Shown here piece by piece: positions 7,358 through 15,780 of a stretch of 64,000 bases of DNA. Positions within the stretch are counted from its first letter, which is position 1. Every line of letters starts with the position of its first letter. A program made the position numbers and the translations under genes. The DNA lies in the NCBI GenBank assembly GCA_022827225.1, contig JAJDTJ010000104.1, positions 1 through 64,000 of the forward strand, read 5' to 3'. The notes under the pieces are model-generated. The model was not told the DNA's origin, searched no databases, and saw only the letters and a list, made by a program, of their open reading frames with translations. This stretch comes from Candidatus Poribacteria bacterium (GTDB lineage Bacteria > Poribacteria > WGA-4E > WGA-3G).

Positions 7358-7386
7358 TGGACAATCGGCAAAAATTGTGATATACT
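7358..7386 (+). promoter_or_regulatory. Promoter directly in front of lepA
   Basis: TGGACA, 17-base spacer, TATACT. The -10 box ends 9 bases before the lepA ATG, so transcription would begin at or only a few bases before the start codon; no ribosome site is present between them. This predicts a leaderless or nearly leaderless mRNA. Confidence 0.6.
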
Positions 7387-7395
7387 ATCTACACT

Positions 7396-9201
7396 ATGCC
7401 AACGAATCTTGAAAACATACGGAATTTCTGTATTTTAGGACACATCGACCACGGGAAAAGCACACTCAGCGACCGGCTTATTGAGCATACCAACACGCTC
7501 GCCGAGCGCGAGATGCGGGCACAAGTGCTTGATCTGATGGACCTGGAACGTGAACGCGGTATCACTATTAAAGCCACCGCTGTTAAACTCCACTATCCTG
7601 CGACCGACGGAAACCGTTACGAACTTAACTTGATTGATACGCCTGGACACGTCGATTTTACCTACGAGGTTTCACGTAGCCTTGCGGCGTGTGAAGGCGC
7701 AATTTTAATTGTCGATGCTGCGCAAGGCGTTGAAGCACAAACTTTGGCAAACGCCTATCTCGCTATCGACAACGATCTCGAAATTGTTCCTGTCATCAAT
7801 AAAATAGATTTACCGACGGCGCGTCCTGATGAAGCCAAACGACAGGTAGAAGAAGTTATCGGCATCCCCGCAGACGATGCACTCCTCGTGAGTGCGAAAA
7901 TGGGGATCGGTATCCCTGAGATATTGGAAGCGATCGTCAACCGTATCCCTGTCCCTGCCGGTGAAACGGAGGCGCCGTTGAAGGCACTTGTGTTGGATTC
8001 TGTTTACGATAACTATCGTGGTGTCATCATGTACACCCGAATTTTCGATGGCAGTGTCAAACCGGGTGATAAGATCCAACTCATGAAGACGAGACGCGCC
8101 TATGAGGTTGAAGAGGTCGGTATCTTTACACCAGAGATGCAGCCGACGACAGCGTTGGACACCGGTGCAGTCGGCTATCTTATCGCGGGTATCCGGGAGA
8201 TTGACAACGCGAAAATTGGGGATACAATCACACAGCAGAAAAAACCGACGGCTGAACCGCTGCCCGGCTATCGTGAAATGAAGCCGCTTGTGTTCAGCGG
8301 TCTGTATCCGGCAGATACGAACCAATTTCCGGCATTGCGAGAGGCACTTGATAAACTGCGCCTCAACGATTCCTCTTTCAATTTTGAACCCGAAACTTCT
8401 GTCGCACTCGGTTTCGGGTTTCGGTGCGGTTTTCTCGGATTGCTCCACATGGAGATTATCCATGAACGCCTTGAACGTGAATTTGGACTCGAACTCGTCC
8501 GGACGGCACCGAGTGTGATGTACCGCGTTTACTTAAAAACGGGTGAGTACGTGTCCGTTGATAACCCTGCCCACCTTCCAGAGCCGAATAATATCGAACA
8601 TATTGAGGAGCCGTATGTCAATATTGACATTATCGTGCCGCGCGAGTACATCGGCAATGCGATGGAACTTTGTCAGAAGCGGCGGGGTGTATATAAGCGG
8701 ATGAACCAATTGGACGCGAGCCGTGTACAATTGCTCTACGAACTCCCGCTCAGTGAAATGTTGACGGACTTCTATCCGAAACTTAAATCGCTGACTCGCG
8801 GATACGGTTCATTAGAATACGACATCGGTGATTACAAACCCGAAAAATTAGTGAAGTTGGATGTGCTGCTTAACGGCGACCCTGTGGATGCACTTTCGAC
8901 TATCCTACCTCGCGATACGGCAGAAACGCGTGGAAAAGCGTTGGTGACAAAATTAAAAGAATTAATTCCACGCCAAATGTTTGAGGTACCGGTTCAAGCG
9001 GCGATTGGGAACAAAATTGTCGCGCGCGAGACCGTTCGCGCCCTCCGAAAAAATGTTACAGCGAAATGCTATGGTGGTGATGTATCCCGAAAACGGAAGT
9101 TGTTGGAGAAGCAGAAAGAGGGTAAGAAACGTCTCAAGCAGATCGGTAGGGTTGACGTACCGCAAGAAGCGTTTACAGCGATGCTCTCAACCGATGAGTA
9201 A
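7396..9201 (+). CDS. lepA: Elongation factor 4 (back-translocating GTPase LepA)
   Basis: 601 residues, full family length. LepA is a ribosome-bound GTPase that acts during translation and 30S assembly under stress. Seen in order: P-loop GHIDHGKST (residues 15-23), switch I with [15 protein letters not shown] (near 80), NKID (near 135), SAK (near 165); then domain II, EF-G-like domains with FSGLYP and a [11 protein letters not shown] motif, and the LepA-specific C-terminal domain with [19 protein letters not shown] and RVDVPQEAF. The ATG at 7396 gives the canonical N-terminus; it has no Shine-Dalgarno sequence and sits directly behind a promoter. lepB follows by 30 bases, the usual lepA-lepB order. 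Confidence 0.97.
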   Translation: MPTNLENIRNFCILGHIDHGKSTLSDRLIEHTNTLAEREMRAQVLDLMDLERERGITIKATAVKLHYPATDGNRYELNLIDTPGHVDFTYEVSRSLAACEGAILIVDAAQGVEAQTLANAYLAIDNDLEIVPVINKIDLPTARPDEAKRQVEEVIGIPADDALLVSAKMGIGIPEILEAIVNRIPVPAGETEAPLKALVLDSVYDNYRGVIMYTRIFDGSVKPGDKIQLMKTRRAYEVEEVGIFTPEMQPTTALDTGAVGYLIAGIREIDNAKIGDTITQQKKPTAEPLPGYREMKPLVFSGLYPADTNQFPALREALDKLRLNDSSFNFEPETSVALGFGFRCGFLGLLHMEIIHERLEREFGLELVRTAPSVMYRVYLKTGEYVSVDNPAHLPEPNNIEHIEEPYVNIDIIVPREYIGNAMELCQKRRGVYKRMNQLDASRVQLLYELPLSEMLTDFYPKLKSLTRGYGSLEYDIGDYKPEKLVKLDVLLNGDPVDALSTILPRDTAETRGKALVTKLKELIPRQMFEVPVQAAIGNKIVARETVRALRKNVTAKCYGGDVSRKRKLLEKQKEGKKRLKQIGRVDVPQEAFTAMLSTDE

Positions 9202-9231
9202 TAATACCAAATCTGAATAACTATATAATGG

Positions 9232-10023
9232 ATGTGCCAGCGCATGAACAAAACAACACTATCTAAACAGCAAAAATTAAAAATTTGGTTCCGAGAGCAG
9301 GCACTACCTTTTGTCGTTTTACTGATTCTTATGTTCGGTTTTGTCCGTCCTTTTGTCGTTGAAGCGTATAGAATCCCCTCTGGCTCGATGGAGGATACAC
9401 TGCTCGTCGGTGACCATATTTTCGTGTGTAAGTTTATCTATGGCGTTAAGATCCCGGGCACAGATATAAGAATCTTTGATGTTCATCAACCTGCACGCGG
9501 CGATGTTTTCGTCTTTATTCCATCACATGACGAGCGAAATTTTATCAAGCGCATTGTAGCCATTGAAGGGGATACCGTTGAAACGCGTGGTGATACGCTT
9601 TATGTAAACGGTGAAGCCGTTGATGATAGCACCTACACAAAACATCTGAAATTCAGCCACTTTAAGAAAAAGAAAGATTTTCCACCGTTCCAGAATCCAG
9701 AATATATTCCAACTGGTGAGGGTTTCGACGATTATACTTTAACCGCGAGTCAATTTCGACGTCAATTTCCTGATGGCAAGCCGTTTACTGTTCCGAAAGG
9801 AATGGTTTTCGCGATGGGTGATAATCGTGACCTGAGCAGCGATAGTCGAACCTGGGGACCAGTGGCTGTAGATGCTATTAAGGGACAGGCTTTCATGATT
9901 TGGTGGTCGGTTGCTGATCGTCCTGTAAAGTTCTGGGAAATATGGAAATTAGTGGGCAATATCCGGTTTAACCGAATTGGTAAGTTGATCCGTTCCGAAC
10001 CAGATGCGTTCAGGTCAAACTAA
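9232..10023 (+). CDS. lepB: Signal peptidase I, first copy
   Basis: 263 residues, an inner-membrane serine protease that removes signal peptides. Seen: N-terminal membrane anchor (LPFVVLLILMFGFVRPFVV, residues 22-40), catalytic Ser in PSGSMEDTLLVGD (near 50), box RGDVFVF, catalytic Lys in NFIKRIVAIEGD (near 108), and the closing MGDNRDLSSDSRTWGPV box. An insert between the Lys box and the last box (FKKKKDFPPFQNPEYIP) is also present in the paralog. Start may be ATG 9232 or the internal ATG 9244; neither has a clear ribosome site. It lies 30 bases after lepA and 40 bases before a second lepB. Confidence 0.95.
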   Translation: MCQRMNKTTLSKQQKLKIWFREQALPFVVLLILMFGFVRPFVVEAYRIPSGSMEDTLLVGDHIFVCKFIYGVKIPGTDIRIFDVHQPARGDVFVFIPSHDERNFIKRIVAIEGDTVETRGDTLYVNGEAVDDSTYTKHLKFSHFKKKKDFPPFQNPEYIPTGEGFDDYTLTASQFRRQFPDGKPFTVPKGMVFAMGDNRDLSSDSRTWGPVAVDAIKGQAFMIWWSVADRPVKFWEIWKLVGNIRFNRIGKLIRSEPDAFRSN

Positions 10024-10063
10024 TCTAAAAAAGGAGAACAATTCATAAAGGCAATATACTATT

Positions 10064-10852
10064 ATGAGTGATAATGATACCCAATTATCCAAATGGCAAA
10101 AATTTCGGAAGACTGTTGTATGGGAATATGCGCAAGTCATCGTTGTGGCACTCATTCTCGTTTTCGGTTTTATACGTCCTTTCGTTGTTGAGGCGTTCAA
10201 AATTCCGTCTGGTTCGATGGAAGATACGCTCCTTGTTGGAGATAGGATTCTTGTCTGTAAGTTTATCTACGGCATTACGATTCCGGGTACCAACATCAAA
10301 GTTCTCGATTTCCATAAGCCTGCCCGCGGTGATGTTTTCGTCTTTATTCCGCCGCATGATCGGGAACGGAACTTCATCAAACGCATTGTAGCGGTAGAAG
10401 GGGATATGATTGAAACACGTGGCAATACACTCTATGTGAACGGTGAAGCCGTTGATGACAAGTACTATGCCAAACATGTAACTTTCGATCACTTCAGGAG
10501 GGGCGATTTTCCGCCGTTCCGTCAACCGGAGTACCTACCGGATACTGAGGAATTTTCTGATTATACCTTGACCTCAAGTCAATTTAAGCGCAAGTTTCCT
10601 GATGGTAAGCCGTTTAAGGTACCGAAAGATAAGGTTTTCGCGATGGGGGACAATCGCGATCAGAGTAGCGATAGCCGCTCTTGGGGGCCCGTAGATGTGA
10701 GCGATATCAAGGGGCAAGCGTTTATGGTATATTGGTCATTTGCCGTGCCACCAGCGAGTGACGCACACCCAGCGAAAATATGGGAAGTTTGGAAACTGAT
10801 AGGAAAGGTCAGATTTAAGCGAATTGGCAAACTCATTCATGCCCACCCGTAA
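10064..10852 (+). CDS. lepB: Signal peptidase I, second tandem copy
   Basis: 262 residues, clear paralog of the preceding gene with the same anchor, the same Ser box PSGSMEDTLLVGD, Lys box NFIKRIVAVEGD and MGDNRDQSSDSRSWGPV. The two share the inserted segment before the final box and align end to end, so they arose by tandem duplication; differences are spread along the length and the C-terminal halves differ in loops (this copy has PPASDAHP). Both keep all catalytic residues, so both should be active, perhaps with different substrate sets. AAGGAG lies about 27 bases upstream, too far to be ideal for the ATG at 10064. Confidence 0.95.
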   Translation: MSDNDTQLSKWQKFRKTVVWEYAQVIVVALILVFGFIRPFVVEAFKIPSGSMEDTLLVGDRILVCKFIYGITIPGTNIKVLDFHKPARGDVFVFIPPHDRERNFIKRIVAVEGDMIETRGNTLYVNGEAVDDKYYAKHVTFDHFRRGDFPPFRQPEYLPDTEEFSDYTLTSSQFKRKFPDGKPFKVPKDKVFAMGDNRDQSSDSRSWGPVDVSDIKGQAFMVYWSFAVPPASDAHPAKIWEVWKLIGKVRFKRIGKLIHAHP

Positions 10853-10891
10853 TGTGCAATTTATAGTGACTTCTAAAAAATGTATTGACCT

Positions 10892-12832
10892 ATGCATCAA
10901 GATCAACGACACGTTATCATCGGAACCGCAGGACATGTTGACCACGGGAAAACAGCACTCGTCGGCAGGCTCACCGGTATGGAGACGGACCGCCTCAAGG
11001 AAGAACGGGAGCGGGGCATGTCTATTGAGTTAGGTTTCGCCTATTTCGATTTACCGGATAACTCGCGCGCAGGTATTGTTGATGTACCCGGGCACGAAAA
11101 ATTTATCCGCAGCATGCTCTCGGGCGCCTACGGTATGGATGTTGTTCTGTTCGTTGTTGATGCGAAGGAGGGCGTGCAGGAACAGACGCTCGAACATCTG
11201 GCGATTTTGGACCTGCTCGGAATTTCAAACGGTATCCTCGTGATGACGAAATCCGACTTGGCGACCGCCGAGGAACTGGCTGAAGCGGCTGAAATGACAC
11301 AAGAGATGCTTGTTGGCACAAGTCTTGAAGGCATACCGACTGTGAGCGTTTCCGCGATAACCGGTGCTGGGATTGAAACGTTGAAGGAGACGATTGTTCA
11401 ACAGGTAGCACTCGCAACGAAATCGGAAGAAAATGACGGTATTCCGAGGCTATATATTGACCGCGTGTTTACTCTGCAAGGCTTCGGCGTTGTTGTAACA
11501 GGTACGCTTATCGGCGGCTCTATTAATCGAGAGCAGCGGATGGTGCTGCTGCCGCAAGGTGATGTTGTTCGGGTTCGCGGGATACAGGTACACAATGAAC
11601 CTGCATCGGTCGCTTATGCCGGTCAGAGAACCGCCTTGAATCTTTCTGGTACGTCTGCACAGGACATCCAGCGCGGTGATGTCCTCTGTCCTATTGATTA
11701 TTCACAAGTGACGGACAACATAGACGTGTCTTTACAGGTGTTATCTTCGTTTCCGCGAATTATTGAGCACTGGAGCCGTTTCCGCGCGTATCTCGGTACC
11801 CGTGAAATATTTTGTCGGTTGATTCTACTGGTTGATGAGGCGATCCTACCCGGCGACAAAGTGCAGGCACAACTCCGTTTAGAACACCCGATTTTGACGT
11901 TTAGGGGTGACCGAATTATTGTCCGTGATTTCTCGGCGCAACATACGATCGGCGGCGGCGAGGTCATCAATCCGTTTGCACCGAAGCATAAGCGGTTCAC
12001 GCCGGAAACGATCGCGACTTTATCACAGTGGGAGGAAGCCGATGATGCACAGGTCGTCAATATTGTATTGGCGAATAGCGAAAGGCTTTGCGTGTCAGAA
12101 TCGTTTCTTTATTACTATCTGCCGCATTCGCAAACGGATGTGAAAGCGATTTTAAGCAGTCTCGATGCTGAAGGAAAAATCATCCGTTGGGATGAATCTG
12201 GTAGGGAACCGCTCGTCTCCGATGCAGAACGGACAGCTGCAGTTAAAGCGAAAATGATAGACGGTCTTACAGCGTTTCACGAGGCGCAGCCGCTCCTTGC
12301 TGGTCAAAATACTTCGCAGCTTCGGCGCAATCTAAGTCTTGATGAACAGAGTTTTGAAAAACTCACAAACCAACTCATCAAGGAAGGCGAACTTATTAAA
12401 GAGGGAAATTTGCTCCGGTTAGCTTCTCACGAGATCCAGTTTTCTCAAGAAGAGGAGACGGCGAAAGAGAAGTTGGAACAACTGTTTTTGGAAGCCGGTA
12501 TGAATACGCCGACGCTCAGCGAACTCCAGACCCTGCTGCCAGAATATACACCGAAAGTCGTTGAATCTACCTTTTACGCGCTTTTAAACTTGGGGCGATT
12601 TGTTAAGATAGCGGAGAATTTTTTTATTCACAAAACGAGATTTGAAGAGATCAGCGACACATTAACTGCGTACCTACGTGAAAATGGGACGATAACCGTT
12701 GCGGAGTTCCGAGAAACCGCCGAGACTTCACGAAAATACGCCGTACCTTTTTTAGAGTACTGCGATACGCAGAATCTTACGGTTCGTGATGGGAACATCC
12801 GAAGGTTACATCCACGGCATTTGGAAACGTGA
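10892..12832 (+). CDS. selB: Selenocysteine-specific elongation factor SelB
   Basis: 646 residues. SelB is the EF-Tu-like GTPase that brings Sec-tRNA to UGA codons by binding the SECIS hairpin in mRNA. Seen: [12 protein letters not shown]-loop (residues 10-20), [15 protein letters not shown] switch region typical of SelB rather than EF-Tu, DVPGHEKF (near 65), TKSD (near 115), SAITG; then beta-barrel domains II and III ([21 protein letters not shown]-like IGGGEVINP); and a C-terminal half of about 270 residues with tandem winged helices (for example [20 protein letters not shown]). The full length argues for function. tRNA-Sec follows 21 bases after the stop, which confirms the role. Confidence 0.96.
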   Translation: MHQDQRHVIIGTAGHVDHGKTALVGRLTGMETDRLKEERERGMSIELGFAYFDLPDNSRAGIVDVPGHEKFIRSMLSGAYGMDVVLFVVDAKEGVQEQTLEHLAILDLLGISNGILVMTKSDLATAEELAEAAEMTQEMLVGTSLEGIPTVSVSAITGAGIETLKETIVQQVALATKSEENDGIPRLYIDRVFTLQGFGVVVTGTLIGGSINREQRMVLLPQGDVVRVRGIQVHNEPASVAYAGQRTALNLSGTSAQDIQRGDVLCPIDYSQVTDNIDVSLQVLSSFPRIIEHWSRFRAYLGTREIFCRLILLVDEAILPGDKVQAQLRLEHPILTFRGDRIIVRDFSAQHTIGGGEVINPFAPKHKRFTPETIATLSQWEEADDAQVVNIVLANSERLCVSESFLYYYLPHSQTDVKAILSSLDAEGKIIRWDESGREPLVSDAERTAAVKAKMIDGLTAFHEAQPLLAGQNTSQLRRNLSLDEQSFEKLTNQLIKEGELIKEGNLLRLASHEIQFSQEEETAKEKLEQLFLEAGMNTPTLSELQTLLPEYTPKVVESTFYALLNLGRFVKIAENFFIHKTRFEEISDTLTAYLRENGTITVAEFRETAETSRKYAVPFLEYCDTQNLTVRDGNIRRLHPRHLET

Positions 12833-12853
12833 TTTGATGGTTTAAAAAATTAT

Positions 12854-12947
12854 GGGGGAGGATAGGGTCCGGTGGCCCTACCGGTCTTCAAAACCGGATA
12901 GTCCATACACGTGGATTGGTGGGTTCGACTCCCACCCTCTCCCGCCA
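12854..12947 (+). tRNA. selC: tRNA-Sec (anticodon TCA)
   Basis: 94 nt with every hallmark of bacterial tRNA-Sec. Acceptor stem of 8 bp (GGGGGAGG with CCTCTCCC, one G-T wobble), discriminator G and encoded CCA (12945-12947). D stem of 6 bp TAGGGT/GCCCTA. Anticodon stem CCGGT/ACCGG with loop CTTCAAA and anticodon TCA at 12888-12890. Long variable arm with a TCCA/TGGA stem. T stem GTGGG/CCCAC of 5 bp with loop TTCGACT. The 8+5 acceptor/T-arm geometry separates it from tRNA-Ser and from UGA suppressors. It lies directly downstream of selB. Confidence 0.97.
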
Positions 12948-13067
12948 TCGGCTGAGAAGTAACCTAAGTTGCTACAGATAAGGTTTAGTTATAAAATCTC
13001 TGGATTTTGAAAGGTTCGTGCCGTGCCGAGATCTGCCTGACAGTTCTCGTTAGGGCGAAATTAAAAA

Positions 13068-13967
13068 ATGCTGAAAACGCTCCCCATAGTTAACACAAAA
13101 ACAGCGCAGAACCGACATCCAGTGTGGATAAAGGCGCGCATTCCGGGCGGCGGTAACTACGCTGAACTTAAAAAACTGATGCGGGATTTGCAACTCCATA
13201 CCGTCTGTGAAGAGGCACGATGCCCGAATATCGGTGAATGCTGGAACAGTCGCACTGCCACCTTCATGATATTGGGTGATGTCTGTACGCGGCGGTGTAT
13301 GTTTTGTGCTGTCAAAAAAGGGAATCCTGATGGAAACGTTGATACCGATGAACCGCGCCGGCTTGGGGAGGCGGTCGGTTATCTAAAATTGAAACATATT
13401 GTTATTACGTCCGTCAACCGTGATGATCTTAGCGATGGCGGTGCAAGTGTCTTCGCTGAATGTATCGCTGAAGCTCGGAAACATCGTCCAGGATGTACAG
13501 TAGAGGTGCTTATCCCGGACCTTGAAGGGAATTGGGATGCACTTGCGGTTATCGTTCGAGCCCGCCCGGAGGTGCTGAACCACAATACGGAGACGGTCCC
13601 GCGCCTTTATCGTCGTGTCCGTCCGTACGCAAATTACCAGCAGACATTAACGCTCCTGCAAATCAGTAAACAGCTCGATACGCAGATGCTCACAAAATCC
13701 GGACTTATGGTCGGCTTAGGTGAAACCGTGACAGAACTCTTGGAGACAATGCAGGATATTCGTAGTACCGGTTGCGATATTCTTACGATTGGGCAATATC
13801 TTTCACCATCTCCGCGGCATCTGCCGATTCAACGCTATTATACCCCTGAAGAATTTGATGAGCTCAAAGAGGCTGGTATAGAAATAGGATTTCGACATGT
13901 AGAATCGGGTCCACTCGTTCGGAGTTCTTACCACGCGCGAGAGCAAGCGCGAATCGGGCAGCACTAA
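13068..13967 (+). CDS. lipA: Lipoyl synthase
   Basis: 299 residues. A radical SAM enzyme that inserts two sulfurs into octanoyl groups on lipoyl domains. Both Fe-S motifs are visible: the auxiliary cluster C-x4-C-x5-C as CEEARCPNIGECW (near 45-57) and the radical SAM C-x3-C-x2-C as CTRRCMFC (near 72-79). GGxSVFAECI, HNTETVPRLYRRVRP and the GLGET, YLSPS, RHVESGPLVRSSYHA blocks are typical of LipA, and the terminal RSSYHA serine ligand is present. The gene follows tRNA-Sec by 120 bases; that spacer has no recognised riboswitch. An 8-bp inverted repeat GCAGCACT/AGTGCTGC (13958-13991) spans the stop codon. No lipB is nearby. Confidence 0.96.
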   Translation: MLKTLPIVNTKTAQNRHPVWIKARIPGGGNYAELKKLMRDLQLHTVCEEARCPNIGECWNSRTATFMILGDVCTRRCMFCAVKKGNPDGNVDTDEPRRLGEAVGYLKLKHIVITSVNRDDLSDGGASVFAECIAEARKHRPGCTVEVLIPDLEGNWDALAVIVRARPEVLNHNTETVPRLYRRVRPYANYQQTLTLLQISKQLDTQMLTKSGLMVGLGETVTELLETMQDIRSTGCDILTIGQYLSPSPRHLPIQRYYTPEEFDELKEAGIEIGFRHVESGPLVRSSYHAREQARIGQH

Positions 13968-14136
13968 CAGGATTGCCTTTTTCAGTGCTGCGATCTCTGA
14001 TCGAAAATTTTCGGTGTTTACATAAAACCTGATTTTTGCTAAACTACTATTTTAGATGGCGAATTCATAGCAGATTGGGTATCTCTTTTCATAGGTGTGC
14101 ATGATAGGTGTGCATCTGTCTTTACCGAGGGAAATA

Positions 14137-14943
14137 ATGATCCGAGTAATAATTAATGGGGCATGTGGTCGTATGGGACGACTCATCATTCAAGGTGTGA
14201 CGCAACAAGATGACATGGAAATTGTTGGCGCGATTGAATACCCCGAACACCCACAAATTGGCAGTGATGCCGGTGTCGTCGCAGGTATCGGAGAGATTGG
14301 GGTTGCTGTCACAGGGGCACTTGAAGATGTCCTTGAGGATGCGGATGTTGTCATTGAGTTTTCAAAACCGGAAGTAACGGTCCAGCACCTCAAGCAGGTT
14401 GTTGATGCAGATAAAGCGATGATAATTGCGACAACCGGGTTTAACGCTGATGAACTCGCGACTGTTAAAGAACTCGCATCTCAAATTCGCTGCGTGATGG
14501 CGCCGAATATGAGTCTCGGTGTCAACGTAATGATTCAGGCACTTGAACTCATCGCCAAAGCACTCGGAGACGATTATGATATTGAGGTTATAGAGGCACA
14601 TCATAACCACAAAGCGGATTCGCCAAGCGGTACCGCGCTCCGTTTAGCCGAGACGGTCGCTGCGGCATTGGATCGAGACTTAGACGAGGTCGGTGTCTAC
14701 GGCAGACACGGCATTGTCGGTGCGAGACCGAAGAAGCAGATTGGCATTCATGCGGTGCGCGGCGGCGATATTGCCGGTGATCATACGGTGCTGTTTGCGA
14801 CTGAGGGTGAACAACTCAGTGTTGTCCATCGTGCGCACAGTCCCGAAGCGTTTGCGAAAGGTGCGATTCGTGCCGCGAGATGGGTCGTTGATGCCCCTAA
14901 GGGATTGCACGATGTCAGCGAAGTCCTTTTTCAGAAGTCGTAG
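14137..14943 (+). CDS. dapB: 4-hydroxy-tetrahydrodipicolinate reductase, copy 1
   Basis: 268 residues. DapB reduces the cyclic intermediate of the diaminopimelate/lysine pathway using NAD(P)H. Seen: dinucleotide loop GACGRMG (8-14), the glycine-rich GSDAGVVAGIG, EFSKP with the hydride pocket, TTGF, APNMSLGVNV, and the active-site block EAHHNHKADSPSGTA (near 155-169) with the catalytic His and Lys. The start is ATG 14137, with GAGG 7 bases upstream; an in-frame ATG at 14095 would add 14 non-family residues. A second dapB follows after 30 bases. The 3' third, from about 14698, is nearly identical in DNA to the same part of copy 2. Confidence 0.94.
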   Translation: MIRVIINGACGRMGRLIIQGVTQQDDMEIVGAIEYPEHPQIGSDAGVVAGIGEIGVAVTGALEDVLEDADVVIEFSKPEVTVQHLKQVVDADKAMIIATTGFNADELATVKELASQIRCVMAPNMSLGVNVMIQALELIAKALGDDYDIEVIEAHHNHKADSPSGTALRLAETVAAALDRDLDEVGVYGRHGIVGARPKKQIGIHAVRGGDIAGDHTVLFATEGEQLSVVHRAHSPEAFAKGAIRAARWVVDAPKGLHDVSEVLFQKS

Positions 14944-14973
14944 GAACTAACTATAGGTTCAAAGGAATCTCTG

Positions 14974-15780
14974 ATGATCCGTGTTGTTATTATTGGTGTT
15001 TGTGGTCGTATGGGACGATGTATCACGCGCTGCATTACTCAACAAACCGATATGCGACTCGTTGGGGCTATCCAATATCCATCGCATCCACACATCGGGA
15101 GTGATGCTGGTGTCGTCGCAGGTATTGGTGACATCGGTGTAGCGATCGCAGACGAACTTGACGATGTACTTGAAGATGCGGATGTTGTCATTGAGTTTTC
15201 AAAACCTAAAGCGACACTCGGATATCTTCGACAGATTGTTAATACAGATAAAGCTATCGTCATTGGCACAACTGGATTTATTGACGATGAACTCGCGACT
15301 CTCAAAGAACTCGCCTCACAGACTCGCTGCGTGATGGCACCGAATATGAGTCTCGGCGTTAATGTGATGATTCAGGCACTTGATTTAATTGCCAAAGCCC
15401 TTGGAGATGATTATAATATTGAAGTAATAGAGGCACATCATAATCATAAAGCAGATTCACCAAGTGGGACAGCATTCCGATTAACAGAGACGGTCACCAC
15501 GGCACTTGGACGAGATTTAGACGAGGTAGGCATTTACGGCAGACACGGCATTGTCGGTGCGAGACCGAAGAAGCAGATTGGCGTTCATGCGGTGCGCGGC
15601 GGCGATATTGCCGGTGATCATACGGTGCTGTTTGCGACTGAGGGCGAACAACTCAGTGTTATCCATCGCGCGCACAGTCCTGAAGCGTTTGCGAAAGGTG
15701 CGATTCGTGCCGCGAGATGGGTCGTTGATGCCCCTAAAGGATTGCACGATGTCAGCGAAGTCCTTTTTCACAAACACTAA
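14974..15780 (+). CDS. dapB: 4-hydroxy-tetrahydrodipicolinate reductase, tandem copy 2
   Basis: 268 residues, same length as copy 1, with GVCGRMG, EFSKP, TTGF, APNMSLGVNV and EAHHNHKADSPSGTA all kept, so catalysis should be intact. The N-terminal domain differs from copy 1 at many positions (for example GRCITRCITQQTDMRLVG against GRLIIQGVTQQDDMEIVG), while from about 15537 to 15772 I count only around six base changes. This mosaic pattern suggests duplication followed by gene conversion of the 3' part. AAGGA lies upstream of the ATG. The next gene starts inside its 3' end in another frame. Confidence 0.93.
   Translation: MIRVVIIGVCGRMGRCITRCITQQTDMRLVGAIQYPSHPHIGSDAGVVAGIGDIGVAIADELDDVLEDADVVIEFSKPKATLGYLRQIVNTDKAIVIGTTGFIDDELATLKELASQTRCVMAPNMSLGVNVMIQALDLIAKALGDDYNIEVIEAHHNHKADSPSGTAFRLTETVTTALGRDLDEVGIYGRHGIVGARPKKQIGVHAVRGGDIAGDHTVLFATEGEQLSVIHRAHSPEAFAKGAIRAARWVVDAPKGLHDVSEVLFHKH

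Noticed and set aside
12948-13067. Possible riboswitch before lipA (GGCTGAGAAGTAACC resembles part of the TPP motif)
   Set aside because: The remaining conserved thi-box elements are missing and lipA is not a TPP-regulated gene.
15551-15748. Upstream extension of the YCF48-like protein to 15551
   Set aside because: It is the antiframe-like shadow of dapB2 coding sequence, and the same shadow exists in dapB1.
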